Origin: a virus
Length of the DNA: 23,522 nucleotides
Virus record (IMG/VR): IMGVR_UViG_3300035198_000022
Span: 1-23,522 of that record
Direction: 5' to 3' (one strand)
Shown: in pieces, positions 21,892-23,522 of the stretch
Layout: the number at the start of each line of letters is the position of its first letter
Numbering within the stretch: position 1 is the first letter of the stretch
Made by a program: the position numbers and the translations under genes
The notes under the pieces: generated by a model
The model's database searches: none
Seen by the model: only the letters and a program-made list of their open reading frames with translations
Told to the model about the DNA's origin: nothing

Positions 21892-22363
21892 CTTGACCAT
21901 TCCTCTTATCTATTATGTCTTTTATTGTTATGCCGGTTACTTCAAGCCGGCTGTTTTGTTCTATTTCTTGTTTGTCTCTCCACTCCAATGGTTTTCTATT
22001 TTTTAGCCAGAATATCTGTGCTGTCGTATTAGGTTTCTCATATTTTCGTATCCGTACAACATCGCCTTTATTCGTCACTGCATCTTCCTCGTAATAATGT
22101 CCTACTGCAGATTTAAAAAGAGCATTTTCTACTTCTCTGTCTGCTACCTCTTTGCCTTTTTTTAAGGCCTCTCTTATATCTTCAAATTGATTCATCCATT
22201 TATATAAAGTATTAGGAATTACGCCCATATTTTGCGCTATCTGCTCATTTGTCAGTCCATCTCTTGCCCACCCTTGGATCTTTAGAAGTCCTTCTTCTGT
22301 CAACCACTCTTCATATTTTCCTTTTCGCCCACGTCTTTTTTTCTCATCCATTTTACAAGACAC
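21881..22363 (-). CDS. terS: Terminase small subunit
   Basis: The 160-residue protein recognises packaging-site DNA for the large subunit. An N-terminal basic stretch (EKKRRGRKGKYEEWL) precedes a helix-turn-helix (GLTNEQIAQNMGVIPNTLYKW), then a helical oligomerisation part (FEDIREALKKGKEVADREVE) and a C-terminal segment with YEKPNTTAQIFWLKNRKPLEW, a phrase common to terS proteins. The GTG start at 22363 has AAGGGAGG three bases upstream, which is close; the ATG at 22351 is possible. It is the first gene of the packaging/head operon, after a terminator. Confidence 0.85.
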   Translation of the reverse strand: MSCKMDEKKRRGRKGKYEEWLTEEGLLKIQGWARDGLTNEQIAQNMGVIPNTLYKWMNQFEDIREALKKGKEVADREVENALFKSAVGHYYEEDAVTNKGDVVRIRKYEKPNTTAQIFWLKNRKPLEWRDKQEIEQNSRLEVTGITIKDIIDKRNGQDDH

Positions 22364-22397
22364 CTACCTCCCTTCGCTTTAATTTGTTTCAAAAGCA

Positions 22398-22424
22398 TGA
22401 AAAAAGAGCCTTGTTTCGGCTCTA
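22398..22424 (-). terminator. Intrinsic terminator upstream of terS
   Basis: On the minus strand AGAGCC-GAAACAA-GGCTCT (22423-22405) is a 6-bp GC-rich stem followed by TTTTTTC. It lies about 100 bases after the regulator gene and about 35 before the terminase small subunit gene. No promoter is visible between it and terS. Confidence 0.8.
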
Positions 22425-22524
22425 CCCAATCGGGCTATTTTACTCTTAGAAAAAACTGGCTTTTGTAAAATTTTCTATTGTTCTATTATGTATAACATTT
22501 CATCTTAATAATAACATAAGATTT
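22425..22524. other. Intergenic region, possible late control site
   Basis: This gap between the regulator and the terminator is AT-rich. It holds TTCTATTG-TTCTATTA as a short direct repeat (22474-22489) but no good sigma-A promoter that I could find. A late promoter needing the ArpU-like activator could lie here. Confidence 0.3.
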
Positions 22525-22965
22525 TCAGGAAATTTGGGAAAATTTCAAAAAGCGATCATGTTTCTTCCGTTCAGTGCTCCCGTCACCAACTACACCCATA
22601 CGTGTAGCAATCTGTTGCCATGAAAGGCCTTCAATATATCTTAAAGTCAATATCACCCTCATCTCGCTGTCCGGCACTGTGGCTATATATTCTTCAATCT
22701 CTTCTCTTTTTTTCATTAAGTCTTTTAAACGATGCTCTAATTTATTATAGAGATGTTTGAGCCGTTTTTCATATTCAGGGATGGATATTCCTTCTATGCG
22801 AAACGTTCGCCTTATGTATGGCCATTCTGAATCAGAACCCTTTACAACATCAGTAGCCGTATATGTATCTATTGCACATTTAGTCTCATCAATTTCTTTT
22901 TGAAGTAACTCAATTTCTTTATTCAAAAACCTTAGCTGAGATAATTGCTTTTTATCCATTGCCAT
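22525..22965 (-). CDS. ArpU/RinA-type late transcription regulator
   Basis: The 146-residue protein has an N-terminal coiled coil (LSQLRFLNKEIELLQKEIDE), a middle helix (EKRLKHLYNKLEHRLKDLMK), and a C-terminal sigma-70 region 4-like helix-turn-helix (MRVILTLRYIEGLSWQQIAT, then RMGVVGDGSTERKKHDRF). This order is typical of ArpU/RinA/DUF1492 proteins, which turn on late genes in Firmicute phages. It sits between the early region and terminase, where such regulators normally lie. The start ATG at 22965 has GGATGAG-like sequence before it, a weak ribosome site. Confidence 0.85.
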   Translation of the reverse strand: MAMDKKQLSQLRFLNKEIELLQKEIDETKCAIDTYTATDVVKGSDSEWPYIRRTFRIEGISIPEYEKRLKHLYNKLEHRLKDLMKKREEIEEYIATVPDSEMRVILTLRYIEGLSWQQIATRMGVVGDGSTERKKHDRFLKFSQIS

Positions 22966-22976
22966 CTCATCCCATC

Positions 22977-23105
22977 CTATAATTTAACTTGTTTGTTGCT
23001 CTCCATCAGCCATTTATAAAACTCATATCCTTTCGGATATTTCTGACTCCAAAGCTCTTTTGTTATGTCTTTATATCTTTTCTTCTTCTTTTTCTTCTTC
23101 GCCAA
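22977..23105 (-). CDS. Small lysine-rich phage protein (42 residues), TTG start
   Basis: This gene starts with TTG at 23105, five bases after AGGAGGGG, a strong ribosome site that decides the start. The protein begins MAKKKKKKKRYKDITKELWS and ends with SQKYPKGYEFYKWLMESNKQ. It ends at TAG 22977 just before the regulator. The lysine run suggests nucleic-acid binding, but no family is recognised. The evidence is the ribosome site, position and coherent reading. Confidence 0.65.
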   Translation of the reverse strand: MAKKKKKKKRYKDITKELWSQKYPKGYEFYKWLMESNKQVKL

Positions 23106-23143
23106 CTTTTCCCCTCCTAAACAGAGTCAGGGATAGCTTTATA

Positions 23144-23323
23144 CTACCCCTCTTTAATCTCTACTGTAACCTTCAAAACTTTATTTTTACATATTACAAG
23201 CTTTACTGCTTCTGATAAAAATGTTTCCGGAATATCAAACTGTACCCTTGCACCGTCACCGCCAAATTTAAGGCCGCTCTGAATCGGCGGTATTGTTGCT
23301 AAAAATTCAATTTTATCCATCAT
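23144..23323 (-). CDS. Small phage protein (59 residues)
   Basis: This gene reads from ATG at 23323 to TAG at 23144. The protein is MMDKIEFLATIPPIQSGLKF, then GGDGARVQFDIPETFLSEAV, then a final strand KVLKVTVEIKEG. The two strands around a helix are typical of small replication-region proteins. It overlaps the RusA-like stop as ATGA, with GAGGAGG upstream; an ATG three bases later has better spacing. No function is assigned. Confidence 0.65.
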   Translation of the reverse strand: MMDKIEFLATIPPIQSGLKFGGDGARVQFDIPETFLSEAVKLVICKNKVLKVTVEIKEG

Positions 23324-23522
23324 GATACCTCCTCTATCTCGATCTCAACACGCTCTTGTTCTTTATTGTCTATGTAATATATCCCTGTCCCTTCTCCATA
23401 GCGGATTATTTTTTTGTCGTTAGGAATAACTCCTGCATATTGTAAACCATCTTCAACTATCTTAATGTAATTGCTTAAATCACCATGTCTTTTGCCTTGT
23501 ATATAAATCCTCATCGTTAGCA
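23320..23522 (-). CDS. RusA-like Holliday junction resolvase, C-terminal part
   Basis: The frame stays open to the window edge, so this is a partial gene; the ATG at 23514 is probably internal. Visible residues include RHGDLSNYIKIVEDGLQYAG, then VIPNDKKI and a closing ERVEIEIEEV strand. This matches the C-terminal half of RusA-family enzymes, which cut Holliday junctions in phage DNA. The family's DxDN motif appears here as DLSN, so one of the expected catalytic acids is replaced by Ser. PNDKK supplies the later conserved Asp. It precedes the two small genes and the late regulator, as in many siphophages. Confidence 0.7.
   Translation of the reverse strand, partial: LTMRIYIQGKRHGDLSNYIKIVEDGLQYAGVIPNDKKIIRYGEGTGIYYIDNKEQERVEIEIEEVS

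Noticed and set aside
23122-23160. Hairpin GGGGTAG/CTATCCC between two small genes
   Set aside because: It can pair but has no T-run, so it is not called a terminator.

Overview
The window is most of the late half of an integrated siphovirus-type prophage in a low-GC Firmicute, most likely an anaerobic clostridial-type host. The evidence is AT-rich DNA, strong AAAGGAGG-type ribosome sites before most genes, and a complete head-tail-lysis order typical of Firmicute siphophages. I cannot name the species. Every gene I accept lies on the minus strand, so transcription runs from high to low coordinates.

Right end (23522 down to 22525): the C-terminal part of a RusA-like resolvase, cut by the window edge, two very small genes and an ArpU/RinA-type late regulator. 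A terminator then precedes the packaging genes. DNA packaging and head (22363-14286): small terminase, large terminase, a small membrane protein, a portal fused to a MuF-type head protein, a prohead protease/scaffold with a well-formed internal start, the major capsid protein with a beta-rich insertion, and a small protein. Head-tail joining and tail (14275-2955): adaptor with an extra beta domain, HK97 gp10-like protein, probable tail terminator, a 56-residue protein, tail tube, tail assembly chaperones joined by a -1 frameshift at A AAA AAC, a repeat-rich 1061-residue tape measure, a membrane/OB-like cargo gene with its own terminator, tail hub, two small tail-tip proteins, tail fibre and an Ig-like protein. 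Lysis (2958-1446): a 54-residue coiled-coil protein, XhlA-like protein, Amidase_3 endolysin and LLH-family holin, ended by a UUCG-loop terminator.

Left end (1441-82): after that terminator a separate unit with a strong sigma-A promoter (TTGACT, 18 bases, TATAAT) and its own terminator encodes a DUF3467-like protein, a probable PBECR/RelE-like nuclease and a DUF2283-like partner. It looks like a lysogenically expressed toxin-antitoxin or defence cargo. Copies of a GCACTA motif lie across the promoter. The prophage ends in the 3' half of a tRNA-Trp gene (CCA anticodon), the attachment site. Four 11-bp tandem repeats beside it look like integrase arm sites. Bases 1-81 are chromosomal flank.

The most interesting points are the cargo unit with its repeat-decorated promoter, the chaperone frameshift, the nested scaffold start, the membrane/OB-like gene inside the tail operon, and internal terminators lying just upstream of essential late genes without an obvious promoter after them.
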